The translations under genes were made by a program, and so were the position numbers. From Paenibacillus sp. MMS20-IR301 (GTDB lineage: Bacteria > Bacillota > Bacilli > Paenibacillales > Paenibacillaceae): a DNA stretch of 64,000 nt. Below the pieces are notes generated by a model. The model ran no database searches and was not told the DNA's origin. It saw nothing but the letters and a program-made list of their open reading frames with translations. Shown piece after piece: positions 27,665-36,397 of the stretch (positions are counted from its first letter, which is position 1; every line of letters begins with the position of its first letter). Where the stretch lies: assembly GCF_032302195.1 (NCBI RefSeq), contig NZ_CP135275.1:6797501-6861500 (forward strand). The letters are read 5' to 3'.

Positions 27665-28413
27665 GGGTAATCACCTCCTATAGGTAATGCGTACAGTGTG
27701 AGTGGCTTCCCGGGCAGCCGTGAAATTTGGGGTAACTTGTACAGAGACGGCGGCCAAGTTAGGGAGAGCACTACCTGATGTCTTTAACTGCACTTTGTAC
27801 AACTAAATCGTCTGATGTTCTGCCTCTCACCTGTTTAGTTGTATTTCGTACAATTAAATCACCAAGAATGAGTGGTTTTGCTTATTTAGAGAATATTTAG
27901 TTGTACGAACTGCAGTTATAAGCTGCGAGCGTAGCTGTACGTTGCTTTTAATTGTATAGAATACAACTATCGTATCTGTGAGTTCCCCATAGAATGTATA
28001 TGGACAATGGATTCTATGGATAGCTGTGAAAGTCCGGCGTGCGTTAGTATGTTACTGGAATGGACGTGGCTTGCCGGAGTGCGAATGTTGTATTTACCAC
28101 GATATCAGCTCTGGTGCTCTATTAGTTATTAAGAAATCACTGTGTCTGATAGATCTGGTAGAGGTCAGAGTAAATACTGCTATTCCTCGTGATCCATGCG
28201 GAGCGTACAGCCCTTATGTCCCCGAAAATAGAACGTTTAGCACTGCTAACGGAGCGTAGTCCGCTTATTGCTTCTTCAAGAGGCAGATTTGAGGCAAATG
28301 CCTCCGCATTAAGTACGCTGGTGTCCGTTAGGCAGCAGGATGAAGGCTTCCAACGGAAATAAGGGCCAATGTATCCGTAGGATGTAAGTGAATTCTCTCT
28401 CCGGAAGCCCTGG
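27665..28413. other. Long intergenic region inside the BMC locus
   Basis: About 750 bases without a convincing gene, splitting the BMC operon after the first BMC-H. The 27.8-28.0 kb part carries repeated TTTAGTTGTA/TACAACTAAA palindromes. The 28.0-28.4 kb part shows nothing recognisable; two short open frames there lack ribosome binding sites. A second promoter for the distal genes may lie here. Confidence 0.5.
27796..27969. repeat. Cluster of TTTAGTTGTA/TACAACTAAA palindromes
   Basis: TACAACTAAATC (27799), GTTTAGTTGTATTTCGTACA followed by ATTAAATC (27832-27859), ATTTAGTTGTACGA (27895-27908) and TTTTAATTGTATAGAATACA followed by ACTA (27946-27969). Alternating orientation gives several inverted pairs. 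They may be operators or a dispersed intergenic repeat of this genus. Confidence 0.6.
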
Positions 28414-28680
28414 CTACAACAGCATCCGCGCCAGATCAGAGTGCGGGCGCGGGATAACATTTGAAGCAATGAGCTCTCCTCCAGTACGCGGGTAAGCAGC
28501 AATACCCGCGTCAACGGCAGCCTGGACTGCGGCGACATCACCTTCGACGATTACTGTAATAAGCCCCGATCCTACCCGCTTGAAGCCGGTCAGCTTCACG
28601 TTTGCCGCCTTGCACATCGCATCCAGCGCTTCCAGTGCCGGAGTAAGTCCCCGGGTCTCGATCAATCCGATAGCTTGCAT
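28414..28680 (-). CDS. BMC-H hexameric shell protein
   Basis: An 88-residue single BMC domain ([54 protein letters not shown]). GGGAGGTG lies five bases before the ATG. It is the first shell gene of the operon, just downstream of ubiD. It differs enough from the 25.3 kb BMC-H to give a mixed-facet shell. Confidence 0.96.
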   Translation of the reverse strand: MQAIGLIETRGLTPALEALDAMCKAANVKLTGFKRVGSGLITVIVEGDVAAVQAAVDAGIAAYPRTGGELIASNVIPRPHSDLARMLL

Positions 28681-28830
28681 AATACACCTCCCGATAAGCT
28701 TTGGCTGTTGAGCAAATTAAACTGAAGTATTGAGAGCCGCGTTGCTGATGAACCCTGGTTAAGGTGCCAAGTCTGCAGCTGCAGCAGGCAGTTGCAGCAG
28801 GCAGTTGCAGCAAGCGTCCTGCTCTGCGCT

Positions 28831-30174
28831 CTACAAATATTCCGCCAGCTCGATCTCCTCCTGGCCGGGGATGGAGGTCCGCTTGTAATGCTCAGCTTCG
28901 GCCAGCGGATAGGTAGCATCGATGCCCATTTTGGCCGAGACGCCCCGCAGGTTATGCGACGGCTCAAGCGGCGAGCCTTTGGCCCCGCTGACGATGAAGA
29001 TGTCGAGGTCGGCCTGGACGCGGGTGGCGATCGCCCACTCGACATCGAGCGGGTCCAGCAGATCGACGTCCTCATCGATGACGACAGCATGCTTCAGATC
29101 CTTATCGCCTGCGAAGGCGGCGAGCAGGGCGGTTTTGCCGTCGCCCTCCTGAACCTTCCTGATCCGGATGACCGCATGGTAACGGCCGACACCGCCCATG
29201 GTGATGTGGACATCCTTAACGCCGGGGACAACCTGGCGTACTGAGCCCAGCAGGGCGATTTCACGGGCAATCGCCATCGGCAGCTTCTCCTCATAGCTGG
29301 CGGGGAGAATGGTCTGCCAGACCGGGTTGTTCCGGTAGGTAACGGCGGAGAATTCTACAACCGGCTGCTCCGTGCGCGGGCCGTAGTATCCGCCGAGTTC
29401 CCCGAACGGGCCTTCCGGCTCGCGGACCCGCGGGAGAATCCGGCCCTCGAACACCACCTCGGCTTCAGCCAGCACCTCAAGGCCGATTGTCTTGCAGCGG
29501 ACGACCTCAAGCGGCTGGCCGAGCAGGGCAGAGGCCACCTCCAGCTTGTCGGCATGGAACAGATGGGTGCTGATCTGGGAAGCCAGCACGACTGCCGGAA
29601 CAATCCCGAACATGAAAGCCGCCTCCATCGGCTCGCCGCGTTCCTCTAGCTCTCTGAACTGCTGGAACAGCTCAGGCGAAGAGATCAGTATGCTGGTCCG
29701 GTTGCCGTCCAGCAGCTGCATCCGCCGGATGGAGGTGTAACGCTTCTGTCCGTCAGCGCCTCTAACAACCATGACACCGGAGACATAGTAGGCTCCGCTG
29801 TCCAGAGCATTATAGGTGCACACGGGGAACAGCTCCTCCAGCCGGATGCCGGAGGTAAGCACATTCTCGTGCACCGGAGCCTGAGCGCTGCGCTTCGTAG
29901 GCAGCGGACGGACTATGGCCTCGATTAGCCGGGGCAGCAGCTCCGCAGGCTGCATCCCCATGCTCTCGGCCAGCAGCTCCTTGGAGCCGCCAAGCCCGGC
30001 AGCCATCGGCATCCTATACCCCTTCACCCTCTGGAAGAGCATAGGCTGCATGCCCTTCACGGCCTTAATCACTGCCCCAAGCTCAAACCGCGGGTCCACC
30101 TCCTTGCGGATCTTCAGCAGCCGGCTGCTGTGCTCCCAATGCTCCAGCAGCTCACGAACATTAATAAAAGCCAT
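28831..30174 (-). CDS. UbiD family decarboxylase
   Basis: A 447-residue prenylated-FMN-dependent (de)carboxylase of the UbiD family, cytosolic or compartment-associated. Recognisable blocks are PEGPFGELGGYYGPR (active-site and metal region), KDVHITMGGVGRYHAVIRI and the C-terminal VIDEDVDLLDPLDVEWAIAT. Start 30174 has GGGAGGTG eight bases upstream; an open frame continuing a further 149 codons runs through the leader RNA and was rejected. UbiD enzymes act on aromatic or heteroaromatic acids. Here an imidazole carboxylate from purine ring opening is an attractive but unproven substrate. The cofactor enzyme UbiX is encoded 9 kb away behind the same leader. Confidence 0.9.
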   Translation of the reverse strand: MAFINVRELLEHWEHSSRLLKIRKEVDPRFELGAVIKAVKGMQPMLFQRVKGYRMPMAAGLGGSKELLAESMGMQPAELLPRLIEAIVRPLPTKRSAQAPVHENVLTSGIRLEELFPVCTYNALDSGAYYVSGVMVVRGADGQKRYTSIRRMQLLDGNRTSILISSPELFQQFRELEERGEPMEAAFMFGIVPAVVLASQISTHLFHADKLEVASALLGQPLEVVRCKTIGLEVLAEAEVVFEGRILPRVREPEGPFGELGGYYGPRTEQPVVEFSAVTYRNNPVWQTILPASYEEKLPMAIAREIALLGSVRQVVPGVKDVHITMGGVGRYHAVIRIRKVQEGDGKTALLAAFAGDKDLKHAVVIDEDVDLLDPLDVEWAIATRVQADLDIFIVSGAKGSPLEPSHNLRGVSAKMGIDATYPLAEAEHYKRTSIPGQEEIELAEYL

Positions 30175-30267
30175 AGGAACTGGCACCTCCCAGCAATAAG
30201 TAATTTTTGTAATGCATACAGCACAGCTCCGGTGTGCATCCCCTGCTCCTATTGGGAAACTGAAAAC

Positions 30268-30386
30268 AAAAAAAGGAAGCCGCAGATATAGAGAAACAAG
30301 ATTCTCTACATCGCGGCTTCCTTCATTCTGTGAACAGAAATGGGGCAAACCTTTATGCTCTAGCGGCTGACCAGGATACAATCGAG
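30268..30386 (-). ncRNA. Leader RNA with terminator upstream of ubiD
   Basis: On the minus strand: GATTGTA, CTGG, a variable stretch, AAGGTT-GCC, ATTTCTGTT-ACAGA, then TGAAGGAAGCCGC leading into a roughly 20-base terminator stem (30275-30321) and seven T. The leader before ubiX has the same blocks. From the stem's GCGGC to TACAATC the two align without a gap over 71 bases, conserved at both ends and variable in the middle. It looks like a terminator-type riboswitch or protein-controlled attenuator. I do not recognise a known class. Confidence 0.75.
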
Positions 30387-30427
30387 ATACAGCCGTTATA
30401 AGTGATATTCGCGTAAGCTTAAATCCC

Positions 30428-30471
30428 ATTATAGCGGTATAACGCAAAAAGTAAATGATTAATGTTACATT
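30428..30471 (-). promoter_or_regulatory. Promoter and operator block of the ubiD/BMC operon
   Basis: On the minus strand TTTACT, 16-base spacer and a perfect TATAAT, preceded by AATGTAACATTAATCA. The 19 bases covering the -35 box and upstream block match the promoter of the DUF2294/ubiX operon at 18 of 19 positions with identical spacer length. Confidence 0.75.
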
Positions 30472-31225
30472 ACATAACCTTGCTGCTGGTGCGGAAGGTA
30501 CGCGGGGAGAGCCCGATCTCTCTTTTGAACATATTGCAGAATTGGGCATCATTGACGAAGCCGGCAGCAGCAGAGACCTCAGAGATATGCATCTGGGTGT
30601 GCAGCAGCAGGGACTTGGCATAATCCAGGCGTTTCAGTAAAAGATAACGGTGCGGGGACTCGCCAAATCTTTCCTTGAACAGATGACGGAAACGGTCATA
30701 GCTGTAACCGGACATTTCAGCAAGCGTAGCTACCGAGAGCTTGTGCCGGTAATGCTCATTCATATAATTTAGCACATACTGCATCTGGTCCTCTGCCGGA
30801 GAATGGAAATCTGAGGCGCTGAGCAGCCGCTGGAGATACACCGTGATTTCGCTCATCTGCAGATTCAGCAGCTCGGCGAACCCGTCGCGCTTGCGCTTGA
30901 ATTCCTCATTCATCCGCTGCAGCGTCTGCAGGACCGTATGCTCCTTATCATCATCAAAAACACCGGACAGCGAATTGATAATCGGATTGCCGCAATGAAA
31001 GCCGACGAACAGCACCTCCGGGCTGGGCTGATGATTCTCGTCATGCTTGAAGTTAGGCGGAATCAGGCCGAAGCTGTTGGGGCGGAAATGATAGCTGCGC
31101 GGTCCGATACTGCAGGTGCCCTGGCCGTGGATATAGTACACAAGCTCGAAGCATTCATGCTGATGCGGAGGGATATAAGTATTCGCCTCATGCTCTGCAT
31201 TTACAATATATAGGACACGATCCAT
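30470..31225 (-). CDS. AraC family transcriptional regulator of the purine/BMC region
   Basis: A 251-residue regulator: N-terminal cupin (HQHECFELVYYIHGQG, about 22-37) and C-terminal double helix-turn-helix (about 150-250; LSVATLAEMSGYSYDRFRHL). CGGAGG lies seven bases before the ATG. Its stop codon overlaps the conserved promoter block of ubiD and it is divergent from the nucleoside importer. It is the best candidate for the activator that binds the GTAACATT block. The ligand may be a purine base or nucleoside. Confidence 0.88.
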   Translation of the reverse strand: MDRVLYIVNAEHEANTYIPPHQHECFELVYYIHGQGTCSIGPRSYHFRPNSFGLIPPNFKHDENHQPSPEVLFVGFHCGNPIINSLSGVFDDDKEHTVLQTLQRMNEEFKRKRDGFAELLNLQMSEITVYLQRLLSASDFHSPAEDQMQYVLNYMNEHYRHKLSVATLAEMSGYSYDRFRHLFKERFGESPHRYLLLKRLDYAKSLLLHTQMHISEVSAAAGFVNDAQFCNMFKREIGLSPRTFRTSSKVM

Positions 31226-31318
31226 GGTGAGCCTCCGTTTATGATCATTTAGCCGAATCGTACAAAAAGTTGACCGAAAATATATAAATATTTATCTGTT
31301 CTTTTGTTATGATCTTAT

Positions 31319-31381
31319 CAATAAAACCGAAGATTCTCAACTGGACTGGCCATCTTGTTCGGGTTTTGCTCGGTTTTATTG
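31319..31381 (+). promoter_or_regulatory. Leader inverted repeat upstream of the nucleoside importer
   Basis: CAATAAAACCGA and its exact complement TCGGTTTTATTG enclose 39 bases, about 170 bases before the lipoprotein start. AATGTAACAT follows at 31385-31394, sharing ten bases with the ubiD promoter block. TATGAT at 31307-31312 may be a -10 box. Attenuation is possible but there is no long T run. Confidence 0.45.
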
Positions 31382-31551
31382 CTAAATGTAACATGAAATG
31401 TTTGTTTTCATAGTAAAATGCTTATTTTCAGAAACTCGCCAGTTATTTGTTTGAGTCATCCAATACTAGTGGTTTAACAAATCGTGTAATTGGAATTTTA
31501 TGCTTTTTCATCAGTGTTGATCAAATACAAACAGGGGTGTGAGCTTAGATA

Positions 31552-32688
31552 ATGAAAAAGAATATGCTCGTTATATTGTTGCTGGCGGTAATGGTGCTGG
31601 TCGCTGCATGCGGAAACAACAAGTCCGGTAATGGTAATTCCGCCAATACGGGAAGTAATGCCGGGGGCGGGGAAGCGGCTGCTGGGGACAAGCTGAAAGT
31701 CGTGCTGCTGATCCCGGGGACGCTGGGTGACAAGTCGTTTTTTGATGCGGCGAACAGCGGTCTGCAGAAGGTAAAGGACGAGCTTGGTGCAGAGACTAAG
31801 GTTGTAGAGATGGGTGCGGACAAAACGAAATGGGAACCGACCTTTAATGATATCGCAGCTGAGGATTGGGATGTAGTGATCTCAGGCGGCTCGGAAATTA
31901 CGGAAATGTTCAATGCGACAGCAGAGGCCAATCCGGATAAAAAATTCATCAACTATGACACCGACATCGAAGAAGCTCCGGAAAATATGTACAACATGTC
32001 TTATTCGACCAATGAAGTCTCTTTTCTGGCCGGAGCGGTAGCAGCGCTTGCTACGCAGTCCGACATGCCAAATGCCAACCCGGAGAACGTGATCGGTTTC
32101 GTGGGCGGGATGGATATTCCCGGAATTAACGCGTTTCTTGTAGGTTACATCCAGGGTGCACAGTATGTTGATCCGGATGTAAAGGTTGCGGTATCCTATG
32201 CCGGCGATTTCGTGAACCCTGCCAAGGGTAAGGAATTGTCGCTGATCCAGTACAACTCGGGTGTGGATGTTATTTTCAACGTAGCGGGCGGTACAGGACT
32301 TGGGATCTTTGATGCGGCCAAAGAGAAGACGAAATATGCGATCGGTGTTGACTCTGACCAGGCCATGCTGCTGAAGGATACAGACAGTGATAAGGCTAAC
32401 CTGATCGTCACATCGGCGATTAAAAAAATCGATATGGCCATCCTCGGCGCAGTGAAGAAGCTGCAGGACGGCACGCTTGAGATGGGTAAACGCGATGTAC
32501 TGGGCTTCGTAGAAGACGGTGTGGGCATTGCTGAGAATGACATCTACACAAGCGTATTCCCGGCAGAGCTGCAGGCCAAGGCGGAAGAAGTGAAGCAGAA
32601 GCTGATCAACAAGGAAATTACGGTTGACAATGCTATGGGTATGGAGACCTCTGAGGTTGAGGCCATCCGTAATGCCGTTAAACCTTAA
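31552..32688 (+). CDS. BMP family nucleoside-binding lipoprotein
   Basis: A 378-residue lipoprotein (lipobox VAAC, Cys20) of the BMP/PnrA family, with a Gly/Asn/Ser linker and then the fold beginning KVVLLIPGTLGDKSFFDAAN. Family members (PnrA, NupN) bind purine and pyrimidine nucleosides outside the membrane. It begins the importer operon, followed by an attenuator-like hairpin and then ATPase and permeases. The nucleoside hydrolase three genes on supports nucleosides as substrate. Confidence 0.92.
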   Translation: MKKNMLVILLLAVMVLVAACGNNKSGNGNSANTGSNAGGGEAAAGDKLKVVLLIPGTLGDKSFFDAANSGLQKVKDELGAETKVVEMGADKTKWEPTFNDIAAEDWDVVISGGSEITEMFNATAEANPDKKFINYDTDIEEAPENMYNMSYSTNEVSFLAGAVAALATQSDMPNANPENVIGFVGGMDIPGINAFLVGYIQGAQYVDPDVKVAVSYAGDFVNPAKGKELSLIQYNSGVDVIFNVAGGTGLGIFDAAKEKTKYAIGVDSDQAMLLKDTDSDKANLIVTSAIKKIDMAILGAVKKLQDGTLEMGKRDVLGFVEDGVGIAENDIYTSVFPAELQAKAEEVKQKLINKEITVDNAMGMETSEVEAIRNAVKP

Positions 32689-32735
32689 GTTCATTAAGAA
32701 CAAATATGCTTAAATAAAAAAGTTTACAAAGCTCT

Positions 32736-32783
32736 GCAGTTGGCGGCTCTTCGTTTGGGAAGAGCTCCAGCTGCCTATTTTTT
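32736..32783 (+). terminator. Terminator between binding protein and ATPase
   Basis: Long imperfect stem (GCAG...CTCTTC with GAAGAG...CTGC) followed by ATTTTTTG. It probably lets through only part of transcription, keeping the binding protein in excess. Confidence 0.8.
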
Positions 32784-32818
32784 GCAGGGCCACTTAAGTT
32801 GAAAGGCGTTGATGACCC

Positions 32819-34381
32819 ATGGCGAACGCTCTGCTGGAAATGCGGGGAATCACCAAAGTATATCCGAACGGTGTTGTAGCCAACAAAGACGTTGAATTCT
32901 CCTTGCGTGAGGGTGAAATCCATGCGATTGCCGGGGAGAACGGAGCCGGTAAATCGACTCTGATGAAGATCATGTTCGGGCTGGAGGAGCCGAGTGAAGG
33001 CGCGGTCTATATCCGCGGAGAACAGGTGAAGCTGCAGTCCCCGCAGGATGCGATCGACCGGGGCATCGGCATGGTTCATCAGCATTTCATGCTCGTGCCT
33101 TCTTTTACTGTGGCTGAGAACATGGTGCTGGGCATGGAGCCGCGCAAAGGCGTGGGCTTCAATTATGCGGAAGCCGTGCGTCTGACCGAGGAAACGGCAC
33201 GTAAATATAACCTCTCTGTAAATGCCAAGGCGAAGGTGGAGGATCTGAGCGTCGGCATGAAGCAGAAGGTGGAAATTCTGAAGGCCCTGGTGCGCGGGGC
33301 CAAGATCCTGATCCTGGATGAACCGACCGCTGTGCTGACTCCGCAGGAGACAGAAGAGCTGTTCCATGAGCTGCAGCAACTGAAGGAACAGGGACATACC
33401 ATCGTCTTTATCTCGCACAAGCTGAAGGAAGTCAAAGCGATCTGTGACCGGATTACGATTATGCGCGGCGGCAGAAGTGAAGGGGTCCTCCAGATCAGTG
33501 AAGTCACGGAGCAGGAGATTTCACGGCTGATGGTCGGCCGGGATGTTGTGCTGAAGTACGATAAGGACAGTATCCCGGATGGTAAGCCTGTGCTTACCGT
33601 GAATCAGCTTAGCGCGCTGGACAGCCAGGGCAAAGCTCTGCTGTCAGAGATCAGCTTCTCGGTCCGGGAAGGCCAGATTGTCGGCATCGCGGGTGTTGAA
33701 GGCAACGGGCAAAGCCAGCTGATTGAGGCGCTGACCGGCGGTCTGCGCGGCGTGTCCGGCAGCGGCTCGGTCAAGGTGAGGGGGACGGATATCCGTGAGC
33801 TCGACATCTTAGGCATCCGCAGCCTCGGCGTGTCTTATATCCCGGAGGACCGGATGCGCCAGGGTGCGGCGGGAGAGGCCAGCATTGCGGACAACCTGAT
33901 CTCCACCCGGTACCGGGCGAAGGATATGAATAAGGGACCTTTCCTTAACGGTTCCAGGATTGCGGCTCTGGCGGTATCGCTCGTAGAAGAATTCAAAGTA
34001 CGCTGCTCCGGCCCGCAGCAGCAGATCGGTATGCTGTCCGGCGGCAATATGCAGAAGGTCGTTGTCGCGAGGGAATGCTCCACCAATCCGCAGCTGCTGA
34101 TCGCCGAGCAGCCGACCCGGGGCGTCGATATCGGGGCTGCGCAGTTCATCCATCAGAAGCTGCTGGAGCTGCGCTCGGCTAATTGCGCCACCTTGCTCGT
34201 ATCGGCCGATCTGAATGAGATTCTGGAGCTGAGCGACAGTCTGCTCGTCATGTATGAGGGCCAGATCGTTGCGTACTTCGAAGATCCTTCCGCCGTAAGT
34301 GAGGAAGAGCTGGGACTCTATATGCTGGGGATTAACCGGCAGGACAAAGAGCAGACCGGGAGGGCTGTAAACCATGTTTAA
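32819..34381 (+). CDS. Nucleoside ABC transporter ATPase (NupO type)
   Basis: A 520-residue tandem ATPase with two ABC domains. The N-terminal Walker A is GENGAGKST (about 41), the signature LSVGMKQKV and Walker B ILILDEP. The C-terminal domain has a degenerate Walker A (GVEGNGQSQL), with LSGGNMQKVVVARE and LIAEQPTRGVD, as usual in sugar/nucleoside importers of this class. It powers the two permeases that follow. Its stop overlaps the next start by eight bases. Confidence 0.94.
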   Translation: MANALLEMRGITKVYPNGVVANKDVEFSLREGEIHAIAGENGAGKSTLMKIMFGLEEPSEGAVYIRGEQVKLQSPQDAIDRGIGMVHQHFMLVPSFTVAENMVLGMEPRKGVGFNYAEAVRLTEETARKYNLSVNAKAKVEDLSVGMKQKVEILKALVRGAKILILDEPTAVLTPQETEELFHELQQLKEQGHTIVFISHKLKEVKAICDRITIMRGGRSEGVLQISEVTEQEISRLMVGRDVVLKYDKDSIPDGKPVLTVNQLSALDSQGKALLSEISFSVREGQIVGIAGVEGNGQSQLIEALTGGLRGVSGSGSVKVRGTDIRELDILGIRSLGVSYIPEDRMRQGAAGEASIADNLISTRYRAKDMNKGPFLNGSRIAALAVSLVEEFKVRCSGPQQQIGMLSGGNMQKVVVARECSTNPQLLIAEQPTRGVDIGAAQFIHQKLLELRSANCATLLVSADLNEILELSDSLLVMYEGQIVAYFEDPSAVSEEELGLYMLGINRQDKEQTGRAVNHV

Positions 34382-35420
34382 AGTAAAATATTTCGAGGCG
34401 ATCCGTACAGCGGCAGTCATTGTCATTGCGCTCTTTATTGCCTTTCTGATTATCTCGCTGGTCAGTGACCAGCCGGTGAAGACGATCGGCATCTTCCTGC
34501 TGGAGCCGTTCTCTACTAAAGGGCATATCGGTAATGTCATAGAGATGGCTATTCCGCTGATGTTCACCGGTCTTGCCGTCTCGCTCCTGTTCCGGGCCAA
34601 TATGTTCAACCTGGGGGCGGAAGGGATCTTCTATTTCTCCGGTGTGGTTGCTACTACATTAGCCATCCACCTCAGCCTGAACAGCTGGCTGCATCCGCTT
34701 GTAGCGATACTCGCAGGCGCGATTGTCGGGGCACTGCTGTCGGCTATTCCCGGAATTCTCAAAGCGAAGTGGAATGCCAATGAGCTGGTGACTTCGCTCA
34801 TGTTTAACAATATCCTGTTCGGGGTCGGACTGTACCTGCTGAACTACCATCTGCGGGATGCCAAGGCCTTCGCCAACGTTTCTTTTAAATTCGAGAAAAC
34901 TGCGCAGCTGAGCAAGCTTTTTGCCGGCACACGCATTCATACCGGGCTCATTATTGTGCTGGTGCTGATCGTGCTGGCCCATCTGTTCCTCTACCGGACC
35001 AAGTGGGGCTATGAGCTGCGGATGACCGGCGTGAACCGGGATTTCGCCCGTTATTCGGGCATGAAGACTGCCAAAGTAATCATTCTGGTTCACCTGATTG
35101 CCGGGTTCATTGCCGGGATGGGCGGCTCGGTGGAGGTGCTCGGGATGTACAGCCGGTTCCAGTGGACTTCACTGCCTGGTTACGGCCTGGATGGTGCGCT
35201 GGTGGCCATGCTGGCCAAGAACAATCCGCTTTCCGTCATCGTCTCCGCGCTCTTCCTGGCCTATATCCGTATTGGAGCCGACTTGATGGCGCGTCTGTCC
35301 GATGTGCCGTCCGAGATGATCTCGATCATTCAGGCGGTTATTATTCTTCTCATCTCGGCTGAGCAGTTCCTCAAGTTCTGGAAGAACCGGATGCTGCTGA
35401 AGGAGGCGAAGGAAGCATGA
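34374..35420 (+). CDS. Nucleoside ABC transporter permease (NupP type)
   Basis: A 348-residue BPD-transp-2 family permease with about nine to ten membrane helices (AMIPLMFTGLAVSLLFRANMFN-like entry, NLGAEGIFY motif near 78-86). It overlaps the ATPase gene by eight bases and the next permease by four (ATGA), showing tight coupling. Forms the nucleoside channel with the second permease. Confidence 0.92.
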   Translation: MFKVKYFEAIRTAAVIVIALFIAFLIISLVSDQPVKTIGIFLLEPFSTKGHIGNVIEMAIPLMFTGLAVSLLFRANMFNLGAEGIFYFSGVVATTLAIHLSLNSWLHPLVAILAGAIVGALLSAIPGILKAKWNANELVTSLMFNNILFGVGLYLLNYHLRDAKAFANVSFKFEKTAQLSKLFAGTRIHTGLIIVLVLIVLAHLFLYRTKWGYELRMTGVNRDFARYSGMKTAKVIILVHLIAGFIAGMGGSVEVLGMYSRFQWTSLPGYGLDGALVAMLAKNNPLSVIVSALFLAYIRIGADLMARLSDVPSEMISIIQAVIILLISAEQFLKFWKNRMLLKEAKEA

Positions 35421-36352
35421 ATAGTCTGCTGAATGTTATTCTGACGACGGATTTCGCCTTCTCGGTGCTGCGTGTAACGACGCCAATCCTGTTCGCTGCG
35501 CTGGGTGCACTGATCTCAAACCGTGCCGGTATCATCAACATTGGGATGGAAGGGATTATGCTCGTCTCGGCTTTGGCCGGGGTCATTGTGAGTGCTTATA
35601 CGCAAAGCGCCTGGGTCGGACTGCTTGGTGCCGTTGTTTCGGGGACGCTGATCGCCGGAATTCTGGCCTTTTTCACCCTGAAGTTCAAGACCCATATCAT
35701 TCTCGGCGGTGTGGCGATTAACATGTTCGCTTCGGGCGGTACGGTATTCATTCTGTATCTGCTCAGCGGAGATAAAGGTTCTTCCACTTCCTTAGCAAGC
35801 AAAGTGCTGCCAAGTGTGCAGATCCCGCTGCTGAAGGAGATCCCGGTGCTGGGTCCGATTCTGTCGGGACATCACATACTGACTTATTTCTCGATTCTGT
35901 CCGTGCTTGTTGTCTACTATCTGCTGAACCGCACGCCGCTGGGGCTGCGTATCCGTTCGGTGGGCGAGAATCCGCATGCGGCCCAGTCGGTTGGCGTCAG
36001 TGTGGTTAAGATTCAATATACTGCGCTGCTGCTCAGCGGCTTCTTCGCCAGTCTGGGCGGCGCCTACATGTCGATGGGCTATCTGTCCCTGTTCACGCGG
36101 GATATGGTGGCCGGCCGGGGCTGGATTGCGATTGCCGCTGAATCGATGGGCCGGAGCACAACGGTCGGGACCGCATTAACCTCTCTGTTATTCGGCGCAG
36201 CCGATGCGCTCTCCAACGCTCTGCAGGTGCTGAAGATTCCGGCGGAGCTGATCGCTACGCTGCCTTATGTGGCAACGGTGATCGGTCTGATCATCTACGC
36301 GGTCTCGGAGACCCGGAAGAAGAACAAGAAGCTTAAGACGACTGTGAAATAG
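35417..36352 (+). CDS. Nucleoside ABC transporter permease (NupQ type)
   Basis: A 311-residue partner permease with about nine helices. The family motif NIGMEGIMLVSALAGV is near residues 42-57 and VGENPHAAQSVGVSV forms the cytoplasmic loop. Translation begins in the ATGA overlap with the previous gene. Completes the importer. Confidence 0.92.
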   Translation: MNSLLNVILTTDFAFSVLRVTTPILFAALGALISNRAGIINIGMEGIMLVSALAGVIVSAYTQSAWVGLLGAVVSGTLIAGILAFFTLKFKTHIILGGVAINMFASGGTVFILYLLSGDKGSSTSLASKVLPSVQIPLLKEIPVLGPILSGHHILTYFSILSVLVVYYLLNRTPLGLRIRSVGENPHAAQSVGVSVVKIQYTALLLSGFFASLGGAYMSMGYLSLFTRDMVAGRGWIAIAAESMGRSTTVGTALTSLLFGAADALSNALQVLKIPAELIATLPYVATVIGLIIYAVSETRKKNKKLKTTVK

Positions 36353-36397
36353 ATGACTGTGTGAATTGAACTATAAACCAACAAGGGAGCGACACTA

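Noticed and set aside
30337..30386. c-di-GMP-I (GEMM) riboswitch on the plus strand near GGGGCAAACC
   Set aside because: Only the short GGGGCAAACC string resembles the motif. The second half of the aptamer is missing, and the terminator with its T run belongs to the minus strand.
28831..30621. 596-residue version of UbiD starting at 30621
   Set aside because: The extra 149 codons cross the terminator leader and promoter. GGGAGGTG before the 30174 ATG and the family length support the shorter form.
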